Positions 9,271 to 21,724 of a DNA stretch of 33,629 nt are shown here, piece after piece. Source of the stretch: Desulfovibrio sp. (GTDB taxonomy: Bacteria > Desulfobacterota > Desulfovibrionia > Desulfovibrionales > Desulfovibrionaceae); the NCBI GenBank assembly GCA_031269345.1, contig JAISZH010000144.1:1-33629 (forward strand), written 5' to 3'. Numbering within the stretch: position 1 is the stretch's first letter; each line of letters starts with the position of its first letter. The position numbers and the translations under genes are program-made. Below the pieces are notes generated by a model. That model worked only from the letters and a program-made list of their open reading frames with translations, ran no database searches and was not told where the DNA came from.

Positions 9271-9996
9271 TCACAATTGGCTTATATGGTTGCAGAATTG
9301 ACGGATCAGGACGGTTCCGTGGGAATCGGAAGGCATGACGTCCGCATGGCGGAGAAAGTCGCCAGCCAGATCGGCCCAGCGCAGGCAGACAACTTTTCCG
9401 TGCAAAGCGACATCGTTTGGTTTGCGCCCATCAGGAGTGAGAAAGGCCAGACGCCAGGGACGCTTTCCCGCCCGTGCTCGAACAATATCCAGATAGCGTT
9501 GCAGTTGATCGCCGGTTTCCCGATAATCAATTTTCACTTCAATGAACAGGAGAAAACCAGGGCCGTCCACTTCAACGTCCACGCGGCTACGTTGGTTGGC
9601 GCTTTGATCGGATTCCTCATAGGAGATTTCCCGGCGGGTTCGATATCGTCCCAAGCTCTCCGCACCAGCGGGGAAGGCACGGCCGTCTTCTCCCATGCGC
9701 TCCATAACACAGCGCAGAAAGGCCGCGCCTTGGCCGTGGTCGCCGAAACAGTCCAGCAGCCAGGCGAGAAGGTCGCTGTTGCGCGCCTCATCACGCCCTA
9801 TTCCAGCCCGTTCAATGAGGTCAACCCCTCGTCCTTGTTCTTTGAAGGGAAGATAAAGGGCGGAAAATTTTTCAAAGAAGTCCGCGCAGACCCGTGGTTT
9901 CACGCAAGACGCGGTTTGAAGTTCCTGTTGTTGCCATAGCGCTGAAAAATCAGAAAAAAACTGTGACCATTCCGATATGTCCGGTAGTCGTTGCAT
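9271..9996 (-). CDS. PD-(D/E)XK nuclease superfamily protein
   Basis: RSRVDVEVDGPGFLLFIEVKIDYRETGDQLQRYL (D...EVK...QLQRY); aaggagatatga SD before ATG. Confidence 0.75.
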   Translation of the reverse strand: MQRLPDISEWSQFFSDFSALWQQQELQTASCVKPRVCADFFEKFSALYLPFKEQGRGVDLIERAGIGRDEARNSDLLAWLLDCFGDHGQGAAFLRCVMERMGEDGRAFPAGAESLGRYRTRREISYEESDQSANQRSRVDVEVDGPGFLLFIEVKIDYRETGDQLQRYLDIVRARAGKRPWRLAFLTPDGRKPNDVALHGKVVCLRWADLAGDFLRHADVMPSDSHGTVLIRQFCNHISQL

Positions 9997-10157
9997 TCAT
10001 ATCTCCTTGCGGTTTCTATAAAAACGCGGCGGGTGCTACACTTTATCACCGACATTGTCTTCTCGCCTAGCACAAAAAACACCTAAATTGGCTCAATCCC
10101 GCGCAATATCCGGCTGATTATGATCTGCCCGGCATGCGGCATTACTGGACATCACCC

Positions 10158-11186
10158 TTACTCCACGCTTTCTTCATTCGAGGCGTAATACCTCATCATC
10201 TCCAGCACTTCTTCCCGCATCAGATAGCGTAAATGTTCCGGTTCCAACAATTCCGCGCCGCTGCCGAAACTGAGCGCCCAGCGTAAGAGCTCTTCTTCAT
10301 CACCAGCCTGAAACCGCAATTCCACTACACCGTCCGCCAGTTCCACAACTTCCTGCCCTTCGCTCCAGACGCGTTCCCTGATGAAGCCGCTGTAGTCCGC
10401 GATGAAGGCTATCCGCACGGGAAAGCCCTCTCTTCCGGGCAGGCCGGACACGCCGCCACGCGATGGTAATACCGGACATTCCGTCAACATTCTGCGGGTC
10501 GAAGAGCAGGCAAGGATGCGATGCACAGCGAGAGTCATGGGAAAGCGGATTTCCGGCGTTCCTTTGCCGTTGACATTCCAGCCGTCAATGTTCAAAGCAT
10601 CATTTTCGGCGGTAAACCGAACCGGCACAAAATCATGGGCCTTCGCCTCATGGCCGGGAATGCGGTATTCCACAGCGCAGGCCGTATGCGCGGGAATGGC
10701 GCGCAGCAGGCATTCAATGTGCTTCTGAAACGGCGTGTAGTCGATACGGCCCCAGACGACGCGCTTTGCTTTGGATGCTATGGTTTCGCCGCGCTTTTCG
10801 GCCTTCTCCATCAGGGTGGCGACCTTGGCGATTCCCTCGGAAATGACGCGTTCAATACCTTCCGGCAACAGGTGTTCCAACAGGTCCCGGCACTGAGCCA
10901 GCTTTTCCACCTCGTTTTGCGTCAGACCGATATGCGGCGTGCCCGGCAGGTTTTTCAACTGATACCAGCGGCTGCCCTTTCTGCGCCCTGTTTCCTCAAT
11001 GCCGGATATGATCTCCGCAACGCCGGAAACTTCAATGGTTTCCACCATTCGTATGATGGTGGCTTTCGAGCAGTGGTACTGTTCCGCCAGATCCACAAGC
11101 CAGAGTCGTCTGCCTGAAAAGAGAAGCTACGTGAACAGCAACAGGGTTCTGTGCGTCGCGGTGGCATCGGCCAGTTTTTTCGACAT
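10158..11186 (-). pseudogene. HTH + WYL-domain transcriptional regulator interrupted by in-frame TAG at 11129-11127
   Basis: MSKKLADATATHRTLLLFT*LLFSGRRLWLVDLAEQYHCSKATIIRMVETIE continues in one frame into the WYL ORF 10158-11096. Confidence 0.8.
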
Positions 11187-11786
11187 GGCATTTCCCCGTG
11201 ATTCCAAGTGGTACGCTGGGACAGTGCAAGAAGAAATTTCTTCCCTATTCGGGATAAGCGCGCCACGCCAATATACGAATAGAGATTGCCACAACCGAGT
11301 TTCAGAATCCGGAATGCGGCTCTGTTGTTTTGTGTACGGCAAAAAATACGGAGGCGGTTCCCATAGTACGGAGGGGAATAGTGTCGTCTCAAGAATTACT
11401 TTTGTTCTCCGCCAAGGCGCGCCAGATTCATCTGGAGAGAGCGCGCACAGACGCGCATGACCTTTGGACGGTTCCGGCGCAACATTGGCAGAGGGCAGAC
11501 AAAGGGCACCTCATAACGGCACTATCCGAAATCAGCATCAGATATGTGCAAATTATATGGGCGCTCCCTGCACGGCGAAAGATGCTACGGTAGTGCTCCA
11601 GGATCTTGGACGACAACCACAATGATTTTTTCGATTCGTTTCGATGGCTCAACAGAACCTCTTGTTTTTGATGGAGCTATAGATCGCAGATCGAGGCCGC
11701 CCGCTCCGCACTGAAACGAGGCAAAGATATTCTGTCGAGGCAAAGATATTCTTGCTGTCTCCTGGAAAACATGTTATATTTCAGTG

Positions 11787-14496
<2,710 letters not shown>

Positions 14497-14582
14497 TGCC
14501 TGATTGCAAAAATAGCGAACATATTTTTTATGGTTATTTTTGCAGGACCGTCGGCGGAAAAACGTGGTTTTCCGGCGACTTA

Positions 14583-14646
14583 CGCCGCCTGTGGCGGCGC
14601 AAAACCCTTCGGGTTTTGTAGTGTTTGCTTTTGCAAGTAAACACTA
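14583..14646 (+). promoter_or_regulatory. Three abutting hairpins in the guaB-guaA intergenic region
   Basis: cgccgcc-tgt-ggcggcg (14583-14599); caaaaccc-ttc-gggttttg (14600-14618); tagtgtttgctt-ttgc-aagtaaacacta (14619-14646). Confidence 0.75.
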
Positions 14647-14663
14647 ACGCAAGGACCCCCCGC

Positions 14664-16208
14664 ATGTCCGAATTTTCCAAGGTTCTGATCATAGATTACG
14701 GCGCCCAGTACACCCGCCTGATCGCCAGAAGAGTGCGCGAAGCCGGCGTCTATTCGGAAATCCTGCCCTGCTCGGCCCCGGACGAAGCGATCCGCGCGGC
14801 CAAAGCCTCGGCCATAATCCTTTCCGGCGGCCCGGACGACGCCGGCGAACCCGGAGCTCCGACCTTAAGTCCGGCTGTGCTGGAAAGCGGCCTGCCCGTG
14901 CTCGGCATCTGCTACGGGATGCAAATTCTGGCCCTGACCCTGGGCGGGACCCTGGTCAATTCCCGGGACCGTGAATATGGCCCGGCCGAACTCAGCCCGA
15001 GCGGAAACTCCCCGCTCTGGAAGGGCCTGCCCCGCAACAAGCCATTTACCGTCTGGATGTCGCACGGCAACCGGGTTCTAAGCGCGCCGCCCGGATTTGA
15101 GGTATGCGCGTCCACTCCCAATCTGGACCTCGCGGCCATGGCCGACGAATCCCGGCGCATTTACGCGGTGCAGTTCCACCCCGAAGTGCACCACACGCGC
15201 CACGGCGCGCGCATCCTGCGCAATTTCCTCTTCGCGGTCGCAAATCTTGCTCCCAACTGGAGCATGAGCTCCTTTGTCGAAAAAGCAACGGCCGAATGCC
15301 GGGAGCGGACGGGCGCGGACAAGGTGGTGCTCGGCCTGTCCGGAGGCATTGATTCCACGGTGGTCGCGGCCCTGCTGCACAGGGCGATCGGGCAAAACCT
15401 GCACTGCATCTTCGTGGATCACGGGCTTTTGCGCCTGGGAGAAGGGAAAGAGGTGATAAAAACCCTGAACAGGCACCTGCCCGGCCTCAACCTGCACGCC
15501 GTGCAAGCCGGGAAATTTTTTCTGGACAGGCTGGCCGGGGTGGAGGACCCGGAGGAGAAACGCCGCGTCATCGGCCGGACCTTTGTGGAAGTCTTCGAGG
15601 AAGAGGCGAAAAAGATAGCCAGCGCGCGCTGGCTGGCTCAGGGCACACTCTATCCGGACGTCATAGAATCGTACTCCGCCAAGGGCATGGTCATAAAAAC
15701 CCACCACAATGTGGGCGGCCTGCCGGAGCGGATGAACCTGAAACTTTTGGAACCCCTGCGCGAACTGTTCAAGGATGAGGTCCGCGAGGTGGGGGCGCAG
15801 CTCGGACTGCCGGCGGAGATCATCTGGCGGCACCCCTTCCCCGGTCCCGGACTTGCCGTGCGCATCCTGGGGGAAGTGACGCGGGAGCGCCTTGATATCC
15901 TGCGGGCGGCGGATCACATAGTCACTCAGGAACTTACCGCCGCAGGGCTCATGCGCAAGGTCTGGCAGGGGTTCGCCGTGCTTCTGCCCCTGCGCACCGT
16001 GGGAGTTATGGGCGACGCCCGTACCTACGAGCATGTGGTCGCCCTGCGGGTCGTGGACAGCGTGGACGCCATGACCGCCGACTGGACGCGCCTGCCCTTC
16101 CAGGTTCTGGCCTCCGTTTCCGGACGGATCATCAGCGAGGTCAAAGGCGTCAACCGGGTGGTCTACGATATCTCCTCCAAACCCCCCGGAACCATCGAAT
16201 GGGAATAA
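14664..16208 (+). CDS. guaA: GMP synthase (glutamine-hydrolysing)
   Basis: GICYGMQ amidotransferase nucleophile, [11 protein letters not shown]-loop, C-terminal PPGTIEWE. Confidence 0.98.
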   Translation: MSEFSKVLIIDYGAQYTRLIARRVREAGVYSEILPCSAPDEAIRAAKASAIILSGGPDDAGEPGAPTLSPAVLESGLPVLGICYGMQILALTLGGTLVNSRDREYGPAELSPSGNSPLWKGLPRNKPFTVWMSHGNRVLSAPPGFEVCASTPNLDLAAMADESRRIYAVQFHPEVHHTRHGARILRNFLFAVANLAPNWSMSSFVEKATAECRERTGADKVVLGLSGGIDSTVVAALLHRAIGQNLHCIFVDHGLLRLGEGKEVIKTLNRHLPGLNLHAVQAGKFFLDRLAGVEDPEEKRRVIGRTFVEVFEEEAKKIASARWLAQGTLYPDVIESYSAKGMVIKTHHNVGGLPERMNLKLLEPLRELFKDEVREVGAQLGLPAEIIWRHPFPGPGLAVRILGEVTRERLDILRAADHIVTQELTAAGLMRKVWQGFAVLLPLRTVGVMGDARTYEHVVALRVVDSVDAMTADWTRLPFQVLASVSGRIISEVKGVNRVVYDISSKPPGTIEWE

Positions 16209-16241
16209 ACCCGGTCGAACTCCGCCCACCCGATTGGAATC

Positions 16242-16333
16242 AGGAGCAATTTCACTTTGCCATTGCCCCGGCGGCCGCAGAGCGGGCGCAGGTCGGAGAA
16301 AGCCAGATGCGCAATCTCAAAGCTAAAATGCTA
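16242..16333 (+). repeat. Dispersed hairpin repeat family B, copy B2 (internally shortened)
   Basis: ggagcaatttcactttgccattgccccggcggccgc ... agcgggcgcaggtcggaga ... aaagctaaaatgct matches both ends of the 27951-28095 copy. Confidence 0.7.
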
Positions 16334-16352
16334 TGAACAGGCACGGTGGCCC

Positions 16353-16871
16353 ATGTTCGGGATAGGCGGCAGCGAGTTCCTGGTGATCATGGTGGTGGCG
16401 ATCCTGGTTCTCGGGCCGGAGCATCTGCCGCGCATCGTGCGTACCGTCTCCAAGGTGATGTCCGACTTCCGCCGGGTCAGTACGGAATTTCAGCGCGCTC
16501 TGCACGTCGAGGCCGATCGCCAGGAAACCGAAGAGCAAAAACGCCGGCGGACGCGAAAAGCGAAGGCCGGAGCCGGTTCGCCCGGCGAAACATCCGCGCC
16601 TGGACAAAGCGCGTCCAGCGGGAACAAGGAGCAACCCGGCGCGGAAGCCCCGCCCCCCGCCGCGTCGTCTTCCTCCTCCGCGGACGGGCGGGAAGACCCG
16701 TCAAAAGAAGAGACGGCGGATAACCGAATGGCCGAGGACACGGCATACGCCGAACGGGAAGAAACTCCCCCCACGGCGTCGGAGACGGGCTCGCCCCCGG
16801 CCGGGGACAGTGTTTTGGTCGCACGGGAAAACGCGCCCCCCACGGCCGCTGTTCCGGGAGCCGAAGCGTGA
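16353..16871 (+). CDS. tatB: Sec-independent translocase TatB-like protein with long Ala/Glu/Ser-rich tail
   Basis: MFGIGGSEFLVIMVVAILVLGPEHLPRIVRTVSKVMSDFR. Confidence 0.88.
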   Translation: MFGIGGSEFLVIMVVAILVLGPEHLPRIVRTVSKVMSDFRRVSTEFQRALHVEADRQETEEQKRRRTRKAKAGAGSPGETSAPGQSASSGNKEQPGAEAPPPAASSSSSADGREDPSKEETADNRMAEDTAYAEREETPPTASETGSPPAGDSVLVARENAPPTAAVPGAEA

Positions 16872-18187
16872 GATCAAAAGAGGACGGGGACCTCAACCTT
16901 GCCCGTGGGGACGAAAATACAGAAACAGCCTCCGGGGACACAAAGGCTGAAGCCGCCGCAGACGAGACCGCTCACGCGGCGGGTGCGGAGCCCGAGGCCG
17001 ATCTCTCGGGAAACCCCGCGCAACAACCGTCCCATCCCCCTGAAACCCCGGCTGAAGAGCGCGCCGGAGAAACCGGAAGGGAGACGGACGCCGCAGAGAC
17101 TGAGGCCGCAGAAGGCACCGAAAACGCCGCAGAGACTAAGGACACAGAAGGCACTGAAGACGCTGCGGAGACTGAGCACACAGAGGACGCGGATAACACA
17201 GAAGGCACTGAAGACGCCTCAGAGACTAAGGACACGGAAGATACTGAGGACGCCGCAGAGACTGAGCACACAGAGGACGCGGAGAACACAGGAGGCACTG
17301 AAGACGCCTCAGAGACTAAGGACACAGAAGGCACTGAAGACGCCGCAAAGACTAAGGACACGGAAGATACTGAAGACGCCGTAGAGACTGAGGACACAGA
17401 AGACACTGAGGACGCAGAAGAAGGGGTCATGACCCTGCGCGATCATTTACGGGATCTGCGTTCCTGCCTTTTCAAGTCTTTTTTGTGGCTCATAGCCGGC
17501 TTCTGCCTATGCTACCCGTTCCACGAGGAGCTTTTCGCCCTGCTTTTCGCTCCGCTGACCGCGGTTCTGCCGGAGGGCGCCAAACTGGTCTATCTGAGTC
17601 CGCCCGAAGCCTTTTTCACCTATTTGAAAATCACCATGGTGGCCGGACTTTTCCTGTCCAGTCCCATGGTTTTCTACCATCTCTGGGCCTTTATAGCCCC
17701 CGGACTTTACCGGGAGGAAAAAATGCGCATTCTGCCGGCTGCCTTTTTTTCCGCCTTTTTTTTCATCAGCGGGGGGCTCTTCTGCTATTTCGTGGTCTTT
17801 GAGGTGGCCTTCAAATTTTTCATGAGCTACAACAAGGGGAACATTCAGGCCATGCCCTCCCTGGATGTGACCTTAAGCTTCGTGTTGCAGTTCCTGCTGG
17901 CCTTCGGGGTGGTTTTCGAACTGCCCCTTTTCGCCTTTCTGCTGGCCCGCATAGGCCTCATCAGCGCGGATACCCTGCGCCGCTTCCGGCGCTACGCCGT
18001 CCTGATCATGGTGATCGTCGCCGCCGTGCTGACGCCTCCGGACGTGGTCTCGCAACTGCTCATGGCCGGCCCCCTGATCCTGCTTTACGAGGCGGGCATC
18101 ATCATCGCCGCGGTTTTCGGGAAAAAAAGCGCCGTGGCCGATACGGACGAGGCGCCGGACGAAGATGATCAAGAAAGCGCCGATTAG
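16868..18187 (+). CDS. tatC: Sec-independent translocase TatC with acidic repetitive N-terminal extension of about 187 aa
   Basis: TLRDHLRDLRSCLFKSF, FFTYLKITMVAGLFLSSPMVFYHLWAFIAPGLY; GTG start overlaps tatB TGA (GTGA); alternative start ATG 17429. Confidence 0.9.
   Translation: MRSKEDGDLNLARGDENTETASGDTKAEAAADETAHAAGAEPEADLSGNPAQQPSHPPETPAEERAGETGRETDAAETEAAEGTENAAETKDTEGTEDAAETEHTEDADNTEGTEDASETKDTEDTEDAAETEHTEDAENTGGTEDASETKDTEGTEDAAKTKDTEDTEDAVETEDTEDTEDAEEGVMTLRDHLRDLRSCLFKSFLWLIAGFCLCYPFHEELFALLFAPLTAVLPEGAKLVYLSPPEAFFTYLKITMVAGLFLSSPMVFYHLWAFIAPGLYREEKMRILPAAFFSAFFFISGGLFCYFVVFEVAFKFFMSYNKGNIQAMPSLDVTLSFVLQFLLAFGVVFELPLFAFLLARIGLISADTLRRFRRYAVLIMVIVAAVLTPPDVVSQLLMAGPLILLYEAGIIIAAVFGKKSAVADTDEAPDEDDQESAD
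17090..17420 (+). repeat. In-frame minisatellite, ~36-bp unit (DTEGTEDAAETK-like)
   Basis: Repeated gacacagaaggcactgaagacgcc..agagactaag units encoding T/E/D-rich sequence. Confidence 0.9.
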
Positions 18188-18295
18188 CATCTCAAGCGTT
18201 AATGCCATGGTCCCCGGACGAATCGGCGCATCCCTGTTGAAATGGTTAACAGGAGAAAATAAATAGCTTATCATATGCGCTACGGGAGAAACGCC

Positions 18296-18898
18296 ATGCC
18301 GGAAAACGAAAAACGCTCGGCCAGGATTGTTCGCGAGACAAGGGAAACCGCGATTGACCTTACCCTTTGCATTGACGGGCAAGGTGAGGTACAAACGGAT
18401 ACGGGATACGGCATGGCCGACCACATGATTACCCTGATCGCCGTCTGGGCCGGTTTTGATCTGCGCCTGAAGTGCCGGGGGGATATGCATGTGGACGCCC
18501 ACCACAGCGTGGAGGACGCGGCCCTTTGCCTGGGCAGGGCCATAGACCAGGCTCTGGGCGACAGGGCCGGCATAGCCCGGAGCGCCTCGGCCCGCGTGCC
18601 CATGGACGAGGCAATGGCCACGGTGAGTCTGGATCTTTCCGGGCGCTCCAGCTTGGTTTTCATGGGACAGGAACTGCTCCCTCCCCAAATCGCCGGGGAA
18701 GAAAGCGATCTCTGGCGGGAATTTTTCAAGGCCTTGGCGGGAGGGGGAAAAATGAACCTGCACGTCTGTTTCGAATACGGACTAAACGGCCACCATCTGC
18801 TGGAATCCGCCTGCAAGGGTCTGGGTCTCTGCTTGAAGGACGCCGTAAACATATCCCGCTCCGGGGTTTTGAGCACAAAAGGAAGTCTGGACCTATGA
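18296..18898 (+). CDS. hisB: Imidazoleglycerol-phosphate dehydratase
   Basis: [56 protein letters not shown]. Confidence 0.95.
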   Translation: MPENEKRSARIVRETRETAIDLTLCIDGQGEVQTDTGYGMADHMITLIAVWAGFDLRLKCRGDMHVDAHHSVEDAALCLGRAIDQALGDRAGIARSASARVPMDEAMATVSLDLSGRSSLVFMGQELLPPQIAGEESDLWREFFKALAGGGKMNLHVCFEYGLNGHHLLESACKGLGLCLKDAVNISRSGVLSTKGSLDL

Positions 18899-19557
18899 GC
18901 ATACAATTATCGACACGCGCGCATGTGGCGCTTCTTCTCGTTTTTGGCTGCGCGCTGCTTGGCGCCGCCTGCGCCGCCCCTTCCCAGCCCCCCCTGCCCG
19001 TGGGCAGCCTGAAACTCGGCCTGGCCGCCTTCAATCAGCCGATCCTCGCCTCCGAAATGCTGGCCGGATACCAGCCGGAAGACGTGCCCAAAATTGACGC
19101 CAAACACCTGCACGAGTTGGACTCCATTCTCGCCCAGGTATTGAGCAACCGGTCGAAGCACCAGTTCACGGGCAGGGAAGGCCCGGAACACTGCCGCCGG
19201 ACCGTGGGGGCGCAAAGCGGCGCCACCAACACCCAGGCCGCCCTGCGCACATGGTCCGCCGTGGGCCGCTGCATGAACGTCGACCTGCTGGTGCTCCCGC
19301 AGATCCTGGAATTGCGCCAGCGCGACGGCGGCTCTTTCGGAGTGGTCAGCCCGGCGCGGGTGGTCATGGACATCTTTGTGATAGACGTGCGCAACGAGAC
19401 GCTCATTTCCCGCTCGCACTTTGATGAAACCCAGTCCAACCTGACCAGCAACCTCCTGGACACGGGCAAATTCTTAAAACGCGGCGGACAGTGGATCAGC
19501 GCCGGGGAACTGGCCCGCGAAGGCATGGAAAAAGCCGTGAAGGAACTGGGCCTGTGA
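18895..19557 (+). CDS. Putative outer-membrane/periplasmic lipoprotein between hisB and hisA
   Basis: [29 protein letters not shown] signal with Cys; ATGA overlap with hisB. Confidence 0.75.
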   Translation: MSIQLSTRAHVALLLVFGCALLGAACAAPSQPPLPVGSLKLGLAAFNQPILASEMLAGYQPEDVPKIDAKHLHELDSILAQVLSNRSKHQFTGREGPEHCRRTVGAQSGATNTQAALRTWSAVGRCMNVDLLVLPQILELRQRDGGSFGVVSPARVVMDIFVIDVRNETLISRSHFDETQSNLTSNLLDTGKFLKRGGQWISAGELAREGMEKAVKELGL

Positions 19558-20291
19558 TTATCTTTCCCGCCGTGGACATCAGAGGCGGCAAATGTGTGCG
19601 CCTGCTTCAGGGGAAAGCCGACCGCGAAATAATCTACGAGACCGATCCCCTCAAAGTCGCCGTCTCCTGGCAGAAACGAGGGGCGCGGGGGTTGCACGTC
19701 ATTGATTTGGACGGCGCCTTTGCCGGTTCGGCCGTCAATATGCCCCTGATCAGTTCCGTCTGCCGGGAGTTGGACATTCCCGTGCAGGTCGGCGGCGGCA
19801 TAAGGGACCTGGAGACCGCCCGGTCTTACGTCCAGGCCGGGGCGGCCCGCATCATCATCGGCACCATGGCGGTCGAAAAACCCGACGTTTACGCGGATAT
19901 CTGTACCAACCTGCACGGCAAGGTCGGGGTATCCCTGGACACCGAGGAGGGACGCCTGAAAACCAGAGGCTGGATAGACGATTCCGGGATGAGCGTCGAG
20001 GAGATCATGCCCAGGCTCTACGCTCAGGGAACCGCCTTCATCGTGCATACGGACATAAGCCGGGACGGAATGCGCTCCGGCCTGAACATTGAAGCCTTGC
20101 GGGAACTCGTTGATTCCGCCCTGATGCCGGTGATAGCCTCCGGAGGCGTGTCCGGCATGGACGACATAAGAGAACTGTACGATTTAAGCCGGGGAAGCAT
20201 GCTCGAAGGGGTCATAAGCGGCCGCGCCCTCTACGAGGGCGATCTGAACTTAGAGGAAGCGGAGGCCTGGATCAACTCGCGTCAGGAATGA
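19554..20291 (+). CDS. hisA: ProFAR isomerase
   Basis: [44 protein letters not shown] start overlapping previous TGA. Confidence 0.96.
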   Translation: MIIFPAVDIRGGKCVRLLQGKADREIIYETDPLKVAVSWQKRGARGLHVIDLDGAFAGSAVNMPLISSVCRELDIPVQVGGGIRDLETARSYVQAGAARIIIGTMAVEKPDVYADICTNLHGKVGVSLDTEEGRLKTRGWIDDSGMSVEEIMPRLYAQGTAFIVHTDISRDGMRSGLNIEALRELVDSALMPVIASGGVSGMDDIRELYDLSRGSMLEGVISGRALYEGDLNLEEAEAWINSRQE

Positions 20292-20324
20292 GCCGGCTGC
20301 TCGCGCTTGCGCAAAGGAGACAAC

Positions 20325-21440
20325 ATGTCCGCATCCCCCGTTTATTTTACCGATATGCGCTGTACCACGGGCGTGAGCCTGCAGGACAAGCTGAACCGCC
20401 TGATCGGCAAGGCCGGCATTGAGCAGATTGAGTTCGCGAACAAGTTCACGGCAGTAAAAATACATTTCGGAGAACCCGGCAACCTTTCCTTTCTGCGGCC
20501 CAATTTCGCCTTTACCGTGGTGAAGCGCGTCAGGGCCTTGGGCGGCATCCCTTTCCTGACCGACTGCAACACCCTGTATGTGGGCAGGCGCAACAACGCC
20601 CCGGCACACCTGGACGCGGCCTATGAAAACGGCTATTCGCCCCTGTCCGTCGGTTGCCAGATTCTCATCGCCGACGGTCTCAAAGGGCTGGACGAAGTGG
20701 ACGTGCCGGTGCCTGGAGGCATCCTGCTGCAAAGCGCCAAGATCGGACGGGCGATCATGGACGCGGATATTTTTATTTCTCTCAATCATTTCAAAGGGCA
20801 TGAACTCACCGGCTTCGGCGGCGCGATCAAAAACACGGGCATGGGCAGCGGCAGCCGGGCCGGAAAAATGATTATGCACAACTCCGGAAAACCGGAGGCA
20901 AGCGCAAAAAGGTGTACGGGCTGCCGCACCTGCTCCCGCTATTGCGCGCAGTCCGCCATCAGCTTCAACGAAGACAGAAAGGCGGTAATAGACCACAATC
21001 GCTGCGTGGGCTGCGGGCGCTGCATAGGGGTTTGCAATTACAACGCCATCTTTAACCGCAACGCGTCCTCCAATGACGAAGTCAACCGCAAAATGGCCGA
21101 ATACGCCAGGGCGGTGCTGCACGGACGGCCTAATTTCCACATTAACGTCGTCAATCAGGTCTCCCCCTATTGCGACTGCCACAGTGAAAACGACGCTGCC
21201 GTTGTGCCCGATATCGGCATTTTCGCCTCCTTTGACCCTGTGGCCCTGGACAAGGCCTGCATAGACGCCGTGAACGCGGCCCCGGTCGTAGGAGGAACGC
21301 TGCTTGAGGATCGCGGCGGCGTGGGCGGAGGGGATCATTTCCACTGCATCCACCCCTCCACAGACTGGCGCGGGCAGATTGAACACGCGGAAAAAATCGG
21401 CCTGGGCAGCGGAATATACGACCTTATAACCGTAAAATAG
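20325..21440 (+). CDS. DUF362 domain protein with two 4Fe-4S motifs
   Basis: VKIHFGEPGN, SLNHFKGHELTGFGGAIKN, CTGCRTCSRYC and CVGCGRCIGVC. Confidence 0.92.
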   Translation: MSASPVYFTDMRCTTGVSLQDKLNRLIGKAGIEQIEFANKFTAVKIHFGEPGNLSFLRPNFAFTVVKRVRALGGIPFLTDCNTLYVGRRNNAPAHLDAAYENGYSPLSVGCQILIADGLKGLDEVDVPVPGGILLQSAKIGRAIMDADIFISLNHFKGHELTGFGGAIKNTGMGSGSRAGKMIMHNSGKPEASAKRCTGCRTCSRYCAQSAISFNEDRKAVIDHNRCVGCGRCIGVCNYNAIFNRNASSNDEVNRKMAEYARAVLHGRPNFHINVVNQVSPYCDCHSENDAAVVPDIGIFASFDPVALDKACIDAVNAAPVVGGTLLEDRGGVGGGDHFHCIHPSTDWRGQIEHAEKIGLGSGIYDLITVK

Positions 21441-21559
21441 GGTATCCTGCCTTTATTGCGTCACAGGCTTCCCATGGAAATCGGGACATCGGCCGCGGGC
21501 TGACGCGCCTGCGACGGTCTCATGCCAATTCGCTTTCGATCAAAAGCGCATTGGTATGG

Positions 21560-21661
21560 CACAGGCGAAGCAGTAGCCCGCAAGTTTTTGAAAAATCCGG
21601 CTCCGCCTGTGTTTTTCAAAAATTTTGGCGTCTTGCATTCAAACTCGTTTGAACGCGACTT
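21560..21661 (+). repeat. Dispersed hairpin repeat family C, copy C2
   Basis: gcccgcaagtttttgaaaaat..ctccgcctgtgtttttcaaaaattttggcgtc.tgcattcaaactcgtttgaa shared with 1514-1612. Confidence 0.75.
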
Positions 21662-21724
21662 GGCGTCAAGGCGAAAATGATCGCGTGCCAGTAAAGGGCA
21701 GGGCCATTATATAAGAGGCAAGCC

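Noticed and set aside
11330-11593. 87-aa + ORF upstream of GT61
   Set aside because: No domain or clear start signal; probably degraded intergenic DNA.
15078-16229. 383-aa minus ORF antisense to guaA
   Set aside because: Same shadow-ORF reasoning; guaA is unambiguous.
17090-17420. Tandem repeat as possible CRISPR or structural RNA
   Set aside because: In-frame coding minisatellite within tatC; no spacer structure.
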